This document shows positions 15,351-24,500 of a stretch of DNA of 64,000 nucleotides, piece by piece. Both the position numbers and the translations under genes were made by a program. The stretch's first letter is position 1. The number at the start of each line of letters is the position of its first letter. Below the pieces are notes generated by a model that worked only from the letters and a program-made list of their open reading frames with translations, had not been told where the DNA came from and did not search any database. Source of the DNA: Mitsuokella sp. oral taxon 131 str. W9106 (GTDB taxonomy: Bacteria; Bacillota; Negativicutes; Selenomonadales; Selenomonadaceae); the NCBI RefSeq assembly GCF_000469545.1, contig NZ_KI273057.1, forward strand, positions 1 to 64,000. The letters are read 5' to 3'.

Positions 15351-18300
15351 GTGCAGCTAAAGCGTTTGGAAGCATACGGCTTCAAATCCTTTGCGGATAA
15401 GATATCCATCGAGTTCGACAAGGGCATCACGGCAATCGTCGGACCAAACGGAAGCGGAAAGAGCAATATCACGGATGCGATTCGCTGGGTGCTCGGCGAG
15501 CAGAACGTGCGCAATCTGCGCGGTACGAAGGCGGAGGATATCATCTTTACGGGGTCGGCAGAGCGCAGGGCGCTTGGACTCGCTGAGGTTTCGCTCATCT
15601 TTGCAAACGAGGGGGATCTTCCCGTTGATTTCCGTGAAGTTGTCGTGACGCGTCGCCTCTATCGAAGCGGCGAGAGCGAGTTTTACATCAACCGTTCACG
15701 CTGTCGCTTGAAGGATATATACAATCTCTTCGCCGATACGGGCATCGGCCACGACGGCATGAGCATCATCGGGCAGAACCGCATCGATGACATCCTGAAC
15801 AGCCGTCCTGAAGAGCGCCGCGCATTCTTTGAGGAGACGGCAGGCATTACGAAGTACCGCAATCGAAAGCGCGAGACGGTGCGCAAGATCACGGATACGG
15901 ACAGCAATCTCGTGCGCGTGCGCGACATTATCCACGAGATAGAAAACCAGCTTGAGCCTCTTGCGCGCCATGCCGAAAGAACGCGCAGCTACAATGCACT
16001 GAATGAATCGTACAAAGCCTGCAAGCTTACGAAGCTTGCAGGCGACTTTGCGTGCGAGAGCGCACGCAAGGCGGAAAACGATGTGAAGCTCGAAAAGGCA
16101 CGCGACGAGGAAGTCGAGGCGAGCGCACAGATCCGTGTGGCAGAGGCTGAAAAGGAAATGCTAGACCAAGGGATCCTGACCATCGAAGCTGCGATGCAGG
16201 AGAAGGCACAGGAGAACGAAGCACAGCGTCAAAAGATCGAACAGGCAGAGCGTGAGATGGCGGCGCTGCGCGAGCGTCAAAGACAAAGCGAGGCGGCACA
16301 CAAGCGCATTCTCGCGCGGCGCGCTGAGCTTTCAAGCGAGATCGCGGCAATTGTCGCGGAGATCGGCAAGCTCACCGCACTTGAGCAGGATCAGAAAGAG
16401 CACCTGCAAAAGAGCGAGGCGGCGCTGCGGGAAGAAAAAGAAGAAGCGAGCAAGGTTGCCGCACGCGTGAGATTGTGTAGGGACGAGGCGCGGACGGCGC
16501 GTGAAAAGCGAGCCGAAAAGCAGCAGGAGTTTGCGCAGAAGCAGCAGGAACTTGCTGTCCTCGATCGCGACATCGAAAAGGAAGAAGAGGGAAAGGATAA
16601 CCGTGCGCAGGAGATACGAGCGGCAAAGGAAAGCCTTGCACAGTACGAGAAACGAAAGGAAAAACTCGCGCATGAGAAGGAAGCGCAGGAGAACGAGCGC
16701 AGCGCTGCGCGGCGGGAACAGGCGGCCACCGAGAAGAAGGAACAGGAGATGCGCCGTGCACTCCGCGATCTTGACGCACACATCATGGCACTTCGTCAAA
16801 AGCAGACGGCAGCAGAGAGCAAGGTGCAGGTGCTCGCGCGCATGCAGCAGGCCTACGAGGGATTTGGCAAAGCGACGAAGGCTGTCTTGAAGAGTCATGA
16901 GAGCTGGCGTGGCGGGATTGCGGGTGCGATTGCGGAACTCATTGACGTGCCGAAAGACTGCGTGACGGCAATCGAGACCGCGCTCGGCGGCAGCCTGCAG
17001 AATATCGTGACGCAGGATACGGATACGGCGAAGGCGGCAATCGCATTTCTAAAGCGTGAGCGTCTCGGACGCGTGACGTTTTTGCCGCTCTCGACACTCG
17101 TCACGCGCCGTCCGCCAGACGAGGCGGTAAGAGGCGCAGCAGGCGTTATTGGCTGGGCAAATGCGATCGTCAAGACGGAGGCTGCGTATCAAAGGGCGAT
17201 CGACTTCCTGCTCGCGCGGACGCTTGTGGTCGACACATTGGATCATGCGCTCGGCCTCGCTAGGCGGCACGGGCAGCGCCTGCGCATCGTCACGCTCGGC
17301 GGCGAACTGCTGAATCCGGGCGGTTCGCTATCGGGCGGCAGCAGGGGACATGCAGAGACAAGCTTTCTGAATCGAGGCGGGGAAATCGAGTTGCTTCGCA
17401 CCTCCTTGCAGGAATGGCATACGGAGCGTGCGACGCTTGCGGCGGCAAAGAAACAGTTGATCGAGGATGCGACAAAGGTTGAAACAGCGCGTCATACAGC
17501 AGAAGAGGCTGTCCGTGCAGCAGGCCTTGCATGTGCGGAGATGCGCGTCAACCTCGAACGCCTCAATGAAAATTTCTCGGAACAGCAGGGGAAGGTCAAA
17601 GCACTTGAAGAGGCGGCGGCGCGTGCAAGCGAAAGCTTTGCAAAGGTGCAGAATCGGCGCGTCTTTCTCGTGCGCGCCGTGCGTGCGGCGGAGCAGGAAG
17701 TGAACGCGTTCACGCGAGCCGAAGAGGCGGCGCGCGAACGGCTCGCCGATGCGGAAGAAGAAGCCAATACGTTCGCGGCTTCGATACAGGAACATGAACT
17801 GAGCCGTGCTGTCCTCGAACAGGAAGCCATGCGAAGCCGCGAGCACATCCTCCTGCGGCAGCGCGACAAGAAGCGAAGTGAGCGGGCACTCATTGAAAAC
17901 GAGCAGGAAGAAAGGGATCTCGCAGAGCTTGCTGGGCGTAGTACGGAGCGGCTTGCGTCTCTTTCGCACGATGCAAAAGCATGGCAGGAAGTCTTTCATG
18001 CGGGCAAGGCAGCGCGCGATGCACTCTATGCCAAGCGCATGGAAACCATCGAAAAAAGCCAAGCGGCCGACCAAAAGACACGTGCCATCGGACGCAAGCA
18101 CAGCGAGATACAGGCGCGCATCCATCAACTCGAACTTTCGGGTGCGAAAATGGAGCTTGCACTTTCCGAGTGGCAGGAGACGATTTTAGCGGAATACGGG
18201 TTGACGCCGGAGCGCGCGGAAGAAGAGGCGATCGACCTCCCGCCGCAGGAGCTTCACGCGAAGATGAAAGAACTCGAACGACAGATCGCAGCGCTCGGCC

Positions 18301-18905
18301 CCATTAATCCGAACGCTGTGCAGGAGTATGAGGAGCTGCGGGCACGCCATGCGTTCCTTGACAAGCAGGCGACCGACCTTGAGACAGCGAAAGGCGATCT
18401 CGCGCGCATCATCATGGAGATGGATGCCGTCATGACGCGCCAATTCAAGGAAGCCTTTGCGAAAATACAGGAATACTTTGCAGAGATTTTCGCGCGCCTC
18501 TTCGGCGGCGGCAAGGCGGAGCTGAAGCTTATAGACGAGACGGATGTCTTAAATACGGGGGTCGACATTCTCGTCGTCCTGCCACAGAAGAAACGGCAGA
18601 ACCTATCGGCGCTTTCAGGAGGCGAGCGCGCACTCACCGTCATCGCGCTGCTCTTCTCGTTCCTGCGCTACAGGCCATCGCCATTTTCAGTGCTCGATGA
18701 GATCGATGCGCCGCTCGACGAAGCGAACGTCGCGCGCTTCGGCAGCTTTCTAAAGGAATTTGCCGAGGGCACGCAGTTCATCGTCGTCACGCACCGCAAG
18801 GGGACGATGGAAGCCGTCGACACGATGTACGGCGTGACGCTCGAGGACGCGGGCGCCTCGAAGGTGCTTTCCGTCAAGCTTGATGAAGTGGGACCGGCAT
18901 CCTAG
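15351..18905 (+). CDS. smc: Chromosome segregation protein SMC
   Basis: SMC forms the ATP-dependent condensin ring that organises and segregates the chromosome. The 1184-residue length is standard. The N-terminal ATPase half carries Walker A GPNGSGKSN at 31-39 and QNRIDDILNSRPEERR. Long charged coiled coils flank a hinge around residues 515-670 (ending GGSLSGG). The C-terminal half has signature LSGGERALTVIALLFS and Walker B FSVLDEIDAPLD. The start is a GTG two bases after the LysR stop, so translation is probably coupled. ftsY follows within 20 bases. Confidence 0.98.
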   Translation: MQLKRLEAYGFKSFADKISIEFDKGITAIVGPNGSGKSNITDAIRWVLGEQNVRNLRGTKAEDIIFTGSAERRALGLAEVSLIFANEGDLPVDFREVVVTRRLYRSGESEFYINRSRCRLKDIYNLFADTGIGHDGMSIIGQNRIDDILNSRPEERRAFFEETAGITKYRNRKRETVRKITDTDSNLVRVRDIIHEIENQLEPLARHAERTRSYNALNESYKACKLTKLAGDFACESARKAENDVKLEKARDEEVEASAQIRVAEAEKEMLDQGILTIEAAMQEKAQENEAQRQKIEQAEREMAALRERQRQSEAAHKRILARRAELSSEIAAIVAEIGKLTALEQDQKEHLQKSEAALREEKEEASKVAARVRLCRDEARTAREKRAEKQQEFAQKQQELAVLDRDIEKEEEGKDNRAQEIRAAKESLAQYEKRKEKLAHEKEAQENERSAARREQAATEKKEQEMRRALRDLDAHIMALRQKQTAAESKVQVLARMQQAYEGFGKATKAVLKSHESWRGGIAGAIAELIDVPKDCVTAIETALGGSLQNIVTQDTDTAKAAIAFLKRERLGRVTFLPLSTLVTRRPPDEAVRGAAGVIGWANAIVKTEAAYQRAIDFLLARTLVVDTLDHALGLARRHGQRLRIVTLGGELLNPGGSLSGGSRGHAETSFLNRGGEIELLRTSLQEWHTERATLAAAKKQLIEDATKVETARHTAEEAVRAAGLACAEMRVNLERLNENFSEQQGKVKALEEAAARASESFAKVQNRRVFLVRAVRAAEQEVNAFTRAEEAARERLADAEEEANTFAASIQEHELSRAVLEQEAMRSREHILLRQRDKKRSERALIENEQEERDLAELAGRSTERLASLSHDAKAWQEVFHAGKAARDALYAKRMETIEKSQAADQKTRAIGRKHSEIQARIHQLELSGAKMELALSEWQETILAEYGLTPERAEEEAIDLPPQELHAKMKELERQIAALGPINPNAVQEYEELRARHAFLDKQATDLETAKGDLARIIMEMDAVMTRQFKEAFAKIQEYFAEIFARLFGGGKAELKLIDETDVLNTGVDILVVLPQKKRQNLSALSGGERALTVIALLFSFLRYRPSPFSVLDEIDAPLDEANVARFGSFLKEFAEGTQFIVVTHRKGTMEAVDTMYGVTLEDAGASKVLSVKLDEVGPAS

Positions 18906-18924
18906 GATAAGGGGAGATCATGCT

Positions 18925-19839
18925 ATGGGATTTTTTGACAAACTGAAAAAAGGGCTGGATAAGACGCGCGAGAATCTCACGAACAAGATCGAGAAACTCG
19001 TCATCGGCTACGCTGACATCGACGAAGATTTCTTGGAGGAACTCGAAGAGGCGCTCATCCTGGCAGACGTCGGAATTCAGACGACAGAAACGCTCATGGA
19101 GGCGGTGCGCAAGGGCATTAAGAAAAAGGAGATCAAAAGCCCGGAGGATCTAAAACCGTTCCTTCAAAAAGAAATCACGGCGATTCTCGAAAAGGGAGAG
19201 AATACGATGCATACGGCAGAGGCGGGACCGACCGTCCTCCTCGTCATCGGCGTCAACGGCGCGGGAAAGACGACGACGATCGGCAAGCTCGCCGCTTACT
19301 ACAGGGGACAGGGAAAGAATGTCCTGCTCGCCGCTGCCGATACGTTCCGCGCCGCCGCCATCGATCAGCTTGAGGCGTGGGGACGCCGCACGGGCGTGCC
19401 AGTCATCCGCCATGATGAGGGGTCGGATCCCGCTGCCGTCGCATTCGACGCGGTCAAGGCTGCCGTCGCGCGTAAGGTCGACCTTCTCCTTATTGATACG
19501 GCAGGCCGCTTGCAGACGAAGTCAAATCTCATGCAGGAGCTTGAGAAGATCAACCGAGTCATCGGCAGGGAAATCAAAGGTGCGCCGCATGAGACGCTGC
19601 TCGTCCTCGATGCGACGACGGGGCAGAATGCCATCAGCCAAGCGGAACTTTTCACAAAGGCTGCGCCGATCACGGGCGTCGTTCTCACGAAGCTCGACGG
19701 CACAGCAAAGGGCGGCGTCGTCATCGGGATCAAGAGCCAGCTTGCGATTCCTGTCAAGTGGATCGGCGTCGGCGAGAGCGTGGAGGATCTGCGTCCTTTC
19801 GTTGCACAAGACTTCGCAAAAGCACTCTTTGCAGGCTGA
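18925..19839 (+). CDS. ftsY: Signal recognition particle receptor FtsY
   Basis: FtsY docks SRP-ribosome complexes at the membrane for cotranslational insertion. The 304-residue protein has an N-terminal amphipathic start (MGFFDKLKKGLDKTREN), a helical N domain to about residue 90, and a GTPase domain with G1 GVNGAGKTTTIGK at 109-121, DTFRAAAIDQL, G3 DTAGR and G4 TKLDGTAKGG. It lacks the long acidic A domain of enterobacteria, as is usual in Firmicutes. The ATG at 18925 follows AAGGGGAG. The smc-ftsY pair is conserved in Firmicutes. Confidence 0.97.
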   Translation: MGFFDKLKKGLDKTRENLTNKIEKLVIGYADIDEDFLEELEEALILADVGIQTTETLMEAVRKGIKKKEIKSPEDLKPFLQKEITAILEKGENTMHTAEAGPTVLLVIGVNGAGKTTTIGKLAAYYRGQGKNVLLAAADTFRAAAIDQLEAWGRRTGVPVIRHDEGSDPAAVAFDAVKAAVARKVDLLLIDTAGRLQTKSNLMQELEKINRVIGREIKGAPHETLLVLDATTGQNAISQAELFTKAAPITGVVLTKLDGTAKGGVVIGIKSQLAIPVKWIGVGESVEDLRPFVAQDFAKALFAG

Positions 19840-19855
19840 AGAAGCACATTTTTGT

Positions 19856-19885
19856 TTGAATAAAAGCATTTCCCTGTGATACAAT
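19856..19885 (+). promoter_or_regulatory. ileS promoter
   Basis: TTGAAT, an 18-base spacer and TACAAT end about 65 bases before the ileS start. The short leader contains no T-box anti-terminator. Confidence 0.6.
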
Positions 19886-19949
19886 AGAGCCTGTTAGCTT
19901 GCAATCGTAGCCATGCGAGAATTGTTTTGATAGGCAAGGAGGAATCGGC

Positions 19950-22900
19950 TTGCTATATAGCAAAGTGGACACGAATCTGAACTTCATGGAACGCGAGAAG
20001 AAAATACTCGATTTTTGGAAGTCACACGACATTGCGCAGAAGGCGATCGACCAGCGCGAGGGCTGCGACACGTTTACGTTTTACGACGGACCGCCGACGG
20101 CAAACGGCAAGCCACATATTGGGCACGTGCTGACACGTGTCATCAAGGATATGCTGCCGCGCTATCAGTCGATGAAGGGGAAGCACGTTCTCCGCAAGGC
20201 GGGCTGGGACACGCACGGCCTGCCCGTCGAGCTTGAGGTCGAAAAGGCCGTTGGCATCAACGGAAAGGATCAGATTGAGACGTACGGCATCGAACCGTTC
20301 ATCAAGAAGTGCCGCGAATCCGTTTGGAAGTATAAGAGCATGTGGGAGGAATTCTCCGACGTCGTCGGCTTTTGGGCGGATATGGAGCACCCGTACATCA
20401 CCTACGAGAATGATTACATCGAGTCCGAGTGGTGGGCACTCAAGGAAATTTGGAACAAGGGGCTGCTCTACAAGGGGTACAAAGTCGTTCCGTACTGTCC
20501 GCGCTGCGGCACGCCGCTCTCCTCGCATGAGGTCGCGCAGGGCTATAAAGACGTGACAGAGCGCTCCGCAATGGTACGCTTCAAGGCCAAGGACGAGGAC
20601 GCGTATTTCCTCGCATGGACGACGACGCCGTGGACACTCCCCTCGAACCTTGCGCTCTGCGTGAACCCCGATGTCGACTACGTCAAGATTCGAGTCGAAG
20701 GAAAGACCTACTATCTCGCGGCAGCTCTCGTCGACACTGTCTTTGAAGGCGTCGATGGTGAGCGCGAAGTGCTTGGGACCATGAAGGGCAAGGCGCTCGA
20801 AGGACGTTCCTACGAGCCGCTTTACCCCTATGCCGCCGGTAAGATTCCCGCATCGAAGAAGGCTTTTGTCGTAACGTGCGACAACTATGTCACGACGGAA
20901 GATGGCACTGGCATCGTACACCTCGCACCGGCATTTGGCGAGGACGATAACCGCGTCTGCCAAAACTACGACATCGCATTCGTCAACTTTGTCAACAACA
21001 AGGGCGAGCTCACGGAAGACACGGATTGGCCGGGCGTCTTCGTCAAAGAGGCCGATCCGCTTATTCTTGCCGATCTGGAAAAGCAGGGCAAGCTCTTCAA
21101 GGCACCGGAGTTCACGCACAGCTATCCGCACTGCTGGCGCTGTGACACGCCACTCCTTTACTATGCGCGCGAGACGTGGTTCATCAAGATGACGGCGGTG
21201 CGCGATGAGCTCATCCAGAATAACAATACGGTCAACTGGATCCCTGAGAGTATCGGAAAGGGGCGTTTCGGCGACTGGATTGAACACGTGCAGGATTGGG
21301 GGCTTAGCCGCAACCGCTACTGGGGCACGCCACTCAATATATGGGAGTGTTCTTGCGGACATCAGCACGCGATCGGTTCGATTGAGGAGCTCAAGCAGAG
21401 GAGCGATAACTGCCCCGACAAGATCGAGCTGCACCGTCCGTACATCGATGCGGTCACGATCAAATGCCCGAAGTGTGGCGGTGAAATGCACCGCGTGCCC
21501 GAAGTCATCGACTGCTGGTTCGATTCGGGGGCGATGCCGTTCGCGCAGTGGCATTATCCGTTTGAAAACAAGGATATCTTCGAGCACCGCTTCCCGGCGG
21601 ACTTCATTTCGGAAGCCGTCGATCAGACGCGCGGCTGGTTCTACTCGCTCATTGCGATTTCGACGCTGCTCTTCCATCAGGCACCGTACAGGAACGTCAT
21701 CGTCCTCGGGCACGTGCAGGACAAGGACGGGCATAAGATGAGCAAGTCGAAGGGCAATGCCGTCGATCCGATGGAGGCGCTTGCGAAGCACGGTGCGGAT
21801 GCAATCCGCTGGTACTTTTACGAAAACAGTGCGCCGTGGCTGCCGAACCGCTTCCATGACGATGCCGTGCAGGAAGGGCAGCGCAAGTTCATGGGGACGC
21901 TTTGGAACACGTACGCGTTCTTCGTCCTCTACGCAAATATCGATGGTTTCGACGCGACGAAGCATATGCTCGACTACGGGAAGCTCTCCATCATGGATAA
22001 ATGGTGTCTCTCGCGCATGAGCACGATGGTTAAGGAAGTCGACAGCGATCTCAGTCATTATCGCGTGACAGAGGCGGCGAAGGCGATACAGCAGTTCGTC
22101 GGCGAACTCTCGAACTGGTATGTCCGCCGCAGCCGCAGCCGCTTCTGGGCGAAGGGCATGGAGCAGGACAAGATAAATGCCTATATGACGCTCTACACGT
22201 CGCTCGTGACAACGGCCAAGACGGCTGCGCCGATGATCCCGTTCCTCACGGAATCCATCTACCGCAATCTCGTTTGCAGCATTGACAAGACGGCGCCGGA
22301 GTCCGTTCACCTCACCGACTTCCCCACGGCTAACGAATCGTATATTGACAAGGATCTTGAAGCGAATATGGGTGAAGTCGAATCGATCGTCGTGCTCGGC
22401 CGCGCGGCGCGCAACGAGGCGAACATCAAAAATCGCCAGCCAATCGGCAATATGTACGTCAAGGCGCCTGCAAAGCTTTCGGCGTTCTACCGTAAGATCA
22501 TCGAGGAAGAACTGAATGTCAAGCAGGTCACGTTCAAAGACGACATGGAGGAATATCTTTCCTACAGCTTCAAGCCGCAGTTCCGTGTGCTCGGACCGAA
22601 GGCCGGCAAGCAGATGGGCAAGATTCAAGCGGCACTCAAGAAAGTCAACGGACATGCGGCAAAGGCAGAGCTTGATCGGACGGGCAAGCTGCTATTGAAG
22701 CTTGACGAGGGAGAGATCGCCCTCTTTCCAGAGGACGTTGAAGTCACGATGTCGCAGACTGACGGCTATAACTGTCAGCGCTATGGCGATGTGACGGTCG
22801 CACTTGAGACGACGCTCTCAGAAGAGCTCCTCGAAGAGGGATTTGTGCGCGAGGTCATCAGCAAGATTCAGACGATGCGCAAGGAGAACGGCTACGAAGT

Positions 22901-23078
22901 CACCGACCATATTGCCGTCGGCATGGCAGGCAACGAAAAACTCGAAGCCATCGTCAAGAAGAACGAAGCATTCCTGAAGGCGATCACCCTTGCGACGAAC
23001 GTCACCTACGGCACGCTCGCAGGGACGGAAAAGGAATGGAATATCAATGGGGAGACTGTCACGCTTTCGGTCAAGTAG
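19950..23078 (+). CDS. ileS: Isoleucyl-tRNA synthetase, eukaryotic-like type
   Basis: The enzyme charges tRNA-Ile. The 1042-residue length and overall sequence fit the longer IleS2 (eukaryotic-like) class rather than the common ~930-residue bacterial class. The class I signatures are PHIGHV at about 55-60 and KMSKSKGNAVD at about 596. An editing domain with TWTTTPWTLPSNLAL and a DQTRGWFYSL motif is present. Cysteine pairs CPRCGTPL, CWRCDTP, CSCGHQH and CPKCGGEM suggest zinc sites. The start is TTG at 19950 with AAGGAGG 8 bases upstream. The IleS2 type is associated in the literature with reduced mupirocin sensitivity; that is not shown here. Confidence 0.96.
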   Translation: MLYSKVDTNLNFMEREKKILDFWKSHDIAQKAIDQREGCDTFTFYDGPPTANGKPHIGHVLTRVIKDMLPRYQSMKGKHVLRKAGWDTHGLPVELEVEKAVGINGKDQIETYGIEPFIKKCRESVWKYKSMWEEFSDVVGFWADMEHPYITYENDYIESEWWALKEIWNKGLLYKGYKVVPYCPRCGTPLSSHEVAQGYKDVTERSAMVRFKAKDEDAYFLAWTTTPWTLPSNLALCVNPDVDYVKIRVEGKTYYLAAALVDTVFEGVDGEREVLGTMKGKALEGRSYEPLYPYAAGKIPASKKAFVVTCDNYVTTEDGTGIVHLAPAFGEDDNRVCQNYDIAFVNFVNNKGELTEDTDWPGVFVKEADPLILADLEKQGKLFKAPEFTHSYPHCWRCDTPLLYYARETWFIKMTAVRDELIQNNNTVNWIPESIGKGRFGDWIEHVQDWGLSRNRYWGTPLNIWECSCGHQHAIGSIEELKQRSDNCPDKIELHRPYIDAVTIKCPKCGGEMHRVPEVIDCWFDSGAMPFAQWHYPFENKDIFEHRFPADFISEAVDQTRGWFYSLIAISTLLFHQAPYRNVIVLGHVQDKDGHKMSKSKGNAVDPMEALAKHGADAIRWYFYENSAPWLPNRFHDDAVQEGQRKFMGTLWNTYAFFVLYANIDGFDATKHMLDYGKLSIMDKWCLSRMSTMVKEVDSDLSHYRVTEAAKAIQQFVGELSNWYVRRSRSRFWAKGMEQDKINAYMTLYTSLVTTAKTAAPMIPFLTESIYRNLVCSIDKTAPESVHLTDFPTANESYIDKDLEANMGEVESIVVLGRAARNEANIKNRQPIGNMYVKAPAKLSAFYRKIIEEELNVKQVTFKDDMEEYLSYSFKPQFRVLGPKAGKQMGKIQAALKKVNGHAAKAELDRTGKLLLKLDEGEIALFPEDVEVTMSQTDGYNCQRYGDVTVALETTLSEELLEEGFVREVISKIQTMRKENGYEVTDHIAVGMAGNEKLEAIVKKNEAFLKAITLATNVTYGTLAGTEKEWNINGETVTLSVK

Positions 23079-23202
23079 GGCACGGTTTTTAATGTTTTGC
23101 AAAATCGTCGGAAAAGGAAGGAATTTTTCTTGCGAATCGCGAAATAATGAACGAGCGGAATGAAGACGTCCTGTCAGGTAATCGATGTTAGGAGGGATTA
23201 TC

Positions 23203-23583
23203 ATGGGTAAAATCAATAAAATTCTCGTGCCGGTCGACGGTTCGGTCAATGGCTGCAAGGCTGTAGATGAAGCGATTTTCTTTGCGGAGAAGTGCAAGGC
23301 GGAAATCGATTTTGTCTATGTATCGAGTAACATCAACAAGGACATTCCGAGCCACATTGTCTTCGATCGTATCTGGGAAAAGGTTCCTGAGACGATAAAG
23401 GCGGAGAAACACGTCGAGACAGGCAATATTCCGAAGGCGATTCTCGCTGTTGCAGAGTCCCAGAAGAGCGACATCATCATCATGGGAAGCCGCGGCCTTG
23501 GTCTGTTCAAAGGTGCGCTCATCGGCAGCGTCAGCCAAAAGGTCGTCGAGGAGTCGAAGATTCCCGTCATGGTCGTCAAGTAA
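23203..23583 (+). CDS. Universal stress protein UspA family
   Basis: This 126-residue single-domain Usp protein begins KILVPVDGSVNGCKAVDEA and ends with the nucleotide-binding motif GSRGLGLFKGALIGSVSQKVVEESKIPVMVV, which suggests an ATP-binding member. It probably acts as a dimer in the cytoplasm during starvation or stress, but no specific role is predictable. The ATG at 23203 has GGAGGG upstream. It is a single-gene unit ended by the terminator at 23610. Confidence 0.93.
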   Translation: MGKINKILVPVDGSVNGCKAVDEAIFFAEKCKAEIDFVYVSSNINKDIPSHIVFDRIWEKVPETIKAEKHVETGNIPKAILAVAESQKSDIIIMGSRGLGLFKGALIGSVSQKVVEESKIPVMVVK

Positions 23584-23609
23584 GTGGAAGTACAAATGCA
23601 CATAAAGAT

Positions 23610-23655
23610 GCCCCCCGTTCACATCCGCGTTGGCCGAGTGAACGGGGGCTTTTTG
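23610..23655. terminator. Bidirectional terminator after uspA
   Basis: A GCCCCC-CGTTCAC arm pairs with GTGAACGGGGGC and is followed by TTTTT on the + strand. The convergent phosphoribosyltransferase gene ends only 9 bases away. Confidence 0.88.
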
Positions 23656-23663
23656 TTAGCGGC

Positions 23664-24215
23664 TTATTCTGCTTCAAAGAGTGGAAGAGGCGAGAGGAAG
23701 ATGATATCGTCGCGTTTTGCGGCCGTTCCTTCTGCGAGTACGCATGCTTCGCCGCATACGATCCCTCCCGCCTTTTCCGTGAGTTCGGCAAGTGCCTTCA
23801 TAGAGCCCCCCGTGCTGATGACATCGTCCAAGAGAAGCACTTTCCTGCCTTTTAGGCGATCAATGTCGACGCCGTCGAGACAGAGCTTCTGCGAGCCTTT
23901 CGTCGTAATGGAGACGTCTTCTACCCAGATTGCATCTTCCATGTACGCCTTGACGGACTTGCGCGCGACAATGTAGCGCTTCATGCCGAGCGCCCGTGCG
24001 AGATCGGCTGCGAGGGGGATGCCCTTCGTCTCTGCCGTGAGCACGACTTCCGTGTCGGCTGGGACTTTCTTTGCGAGCGCTTTTGCGCAGGCCGTCGTGA
24101 GCTCGACATCGCCGAGCATGATGAATCCAGCGATCGCCAGTTTGTCGGTTACATTCAGGATCGGAAGCTGGCGCGTGACACCTGCGACTTGAAGTTCGTA
24201 GAATCGGTCTGCCAT
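23664..24215 (-). CDS. Purine-type phosphoribosyltransferase
   Basis: The 183-residue protein contains the PRPP-binding motif VLLLDDVISTGGSM at about residues 126-139 and an upstream VVLTAETKGIPLAADLAR loop, as in adenine and xanthine phosphoribosyltransferases. It would make a nucleotide from a free base and PRPP. Which base is not decidable from the sequence; adenine phosphoribosyltransferase-like is the best guess. The ATG has GGAGTG 8 bases upstream. It diverges from the small Nif11-like gene. Confidence 0.88.
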   Translation of the reverse strand: MADRFYELQVAGVTRQLPILNVTDKLAIAGFIMLGDVELTTACAKALAKKVPADTEVVLTAETKGIPLAADLARALGMKRYIVARKSVKAYMEDAIWVEDVSITTKGSQKLCLDGVDIDRLKGRKVLLLDDVISTGGSMKALAELTEKAGGIVCGEACVLAEGTAAKRDDIIFLSPLPLFEAE

Positions 24216-24311
24216 ATTTTATCACTCCATTCTCGCGCGAATGTGCCGGATGTGGTACACTCACTGTATACGATTTTGCGCTTAGATGCAAGGGCTAGAG
24301 GAGAAACGACG

Positions 24312-24500
24312 ATGGATTCGCATGAGATTACGCATGTACTGCTTCATGCCTTGACGGAAGAATGTGTTGCAAAGCGGATTGATGGAGCCCGCTCGCAGCA
24401 GGAAGTCTATACGATTCTGAAAGAACTTCCGTACTTTTCCATTACCATGGAAGAGTTTCAGCGCGGAATCGAGGAACTGAAAGAGAAGCGGGGCAGTTAA
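24312..24500 (+). CDS. Small Nif11-like protein
   Basis: This 62-residue protein is MDSHEITHVLLHALTEE onward, with a middle SQQEVYTILKELPY and end MEEFQRGIEELKEK. The spacing of a helix, an 'EEVYTIL' segment and a final 'FSITMEEFQRGIEEL' resembles the N-terminal Nif11 domain found in small proteins of unknown role and in some peptide-natural-product leaders. There is no Gly-Gly cleavage site or core peptide. AGAGGAG lies 8 bases before the ATG. Its TAA stop overlaps the stop of the convergent aminotransferase gene. Confidence 0.65.
   Translation: MDSHEITHVLLHALTEECVAKRIDGARSQQEVYTILKELPYFSITMEEFQRGIEELKEKRGS

Noticed and set aside
19840-19949. Possible T-box leader before ileS
   Set aside because: Only 110 bases separate ftsY from ileS, and no specifier stem, T-box sequence or terminator/antiterminator pair is present.
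20022-22655. An 877-residue open frame antisense to ileS, and other long antisense frames (for example 5666-7060, 7358-8461, 8588-9784)
   Set aside because: They are arginine/histidine/alanine-rich, lack ribosome binding sites and follow the codon pattern of the opposite-strand gene. They are shadows of GC-rich coding sequence.
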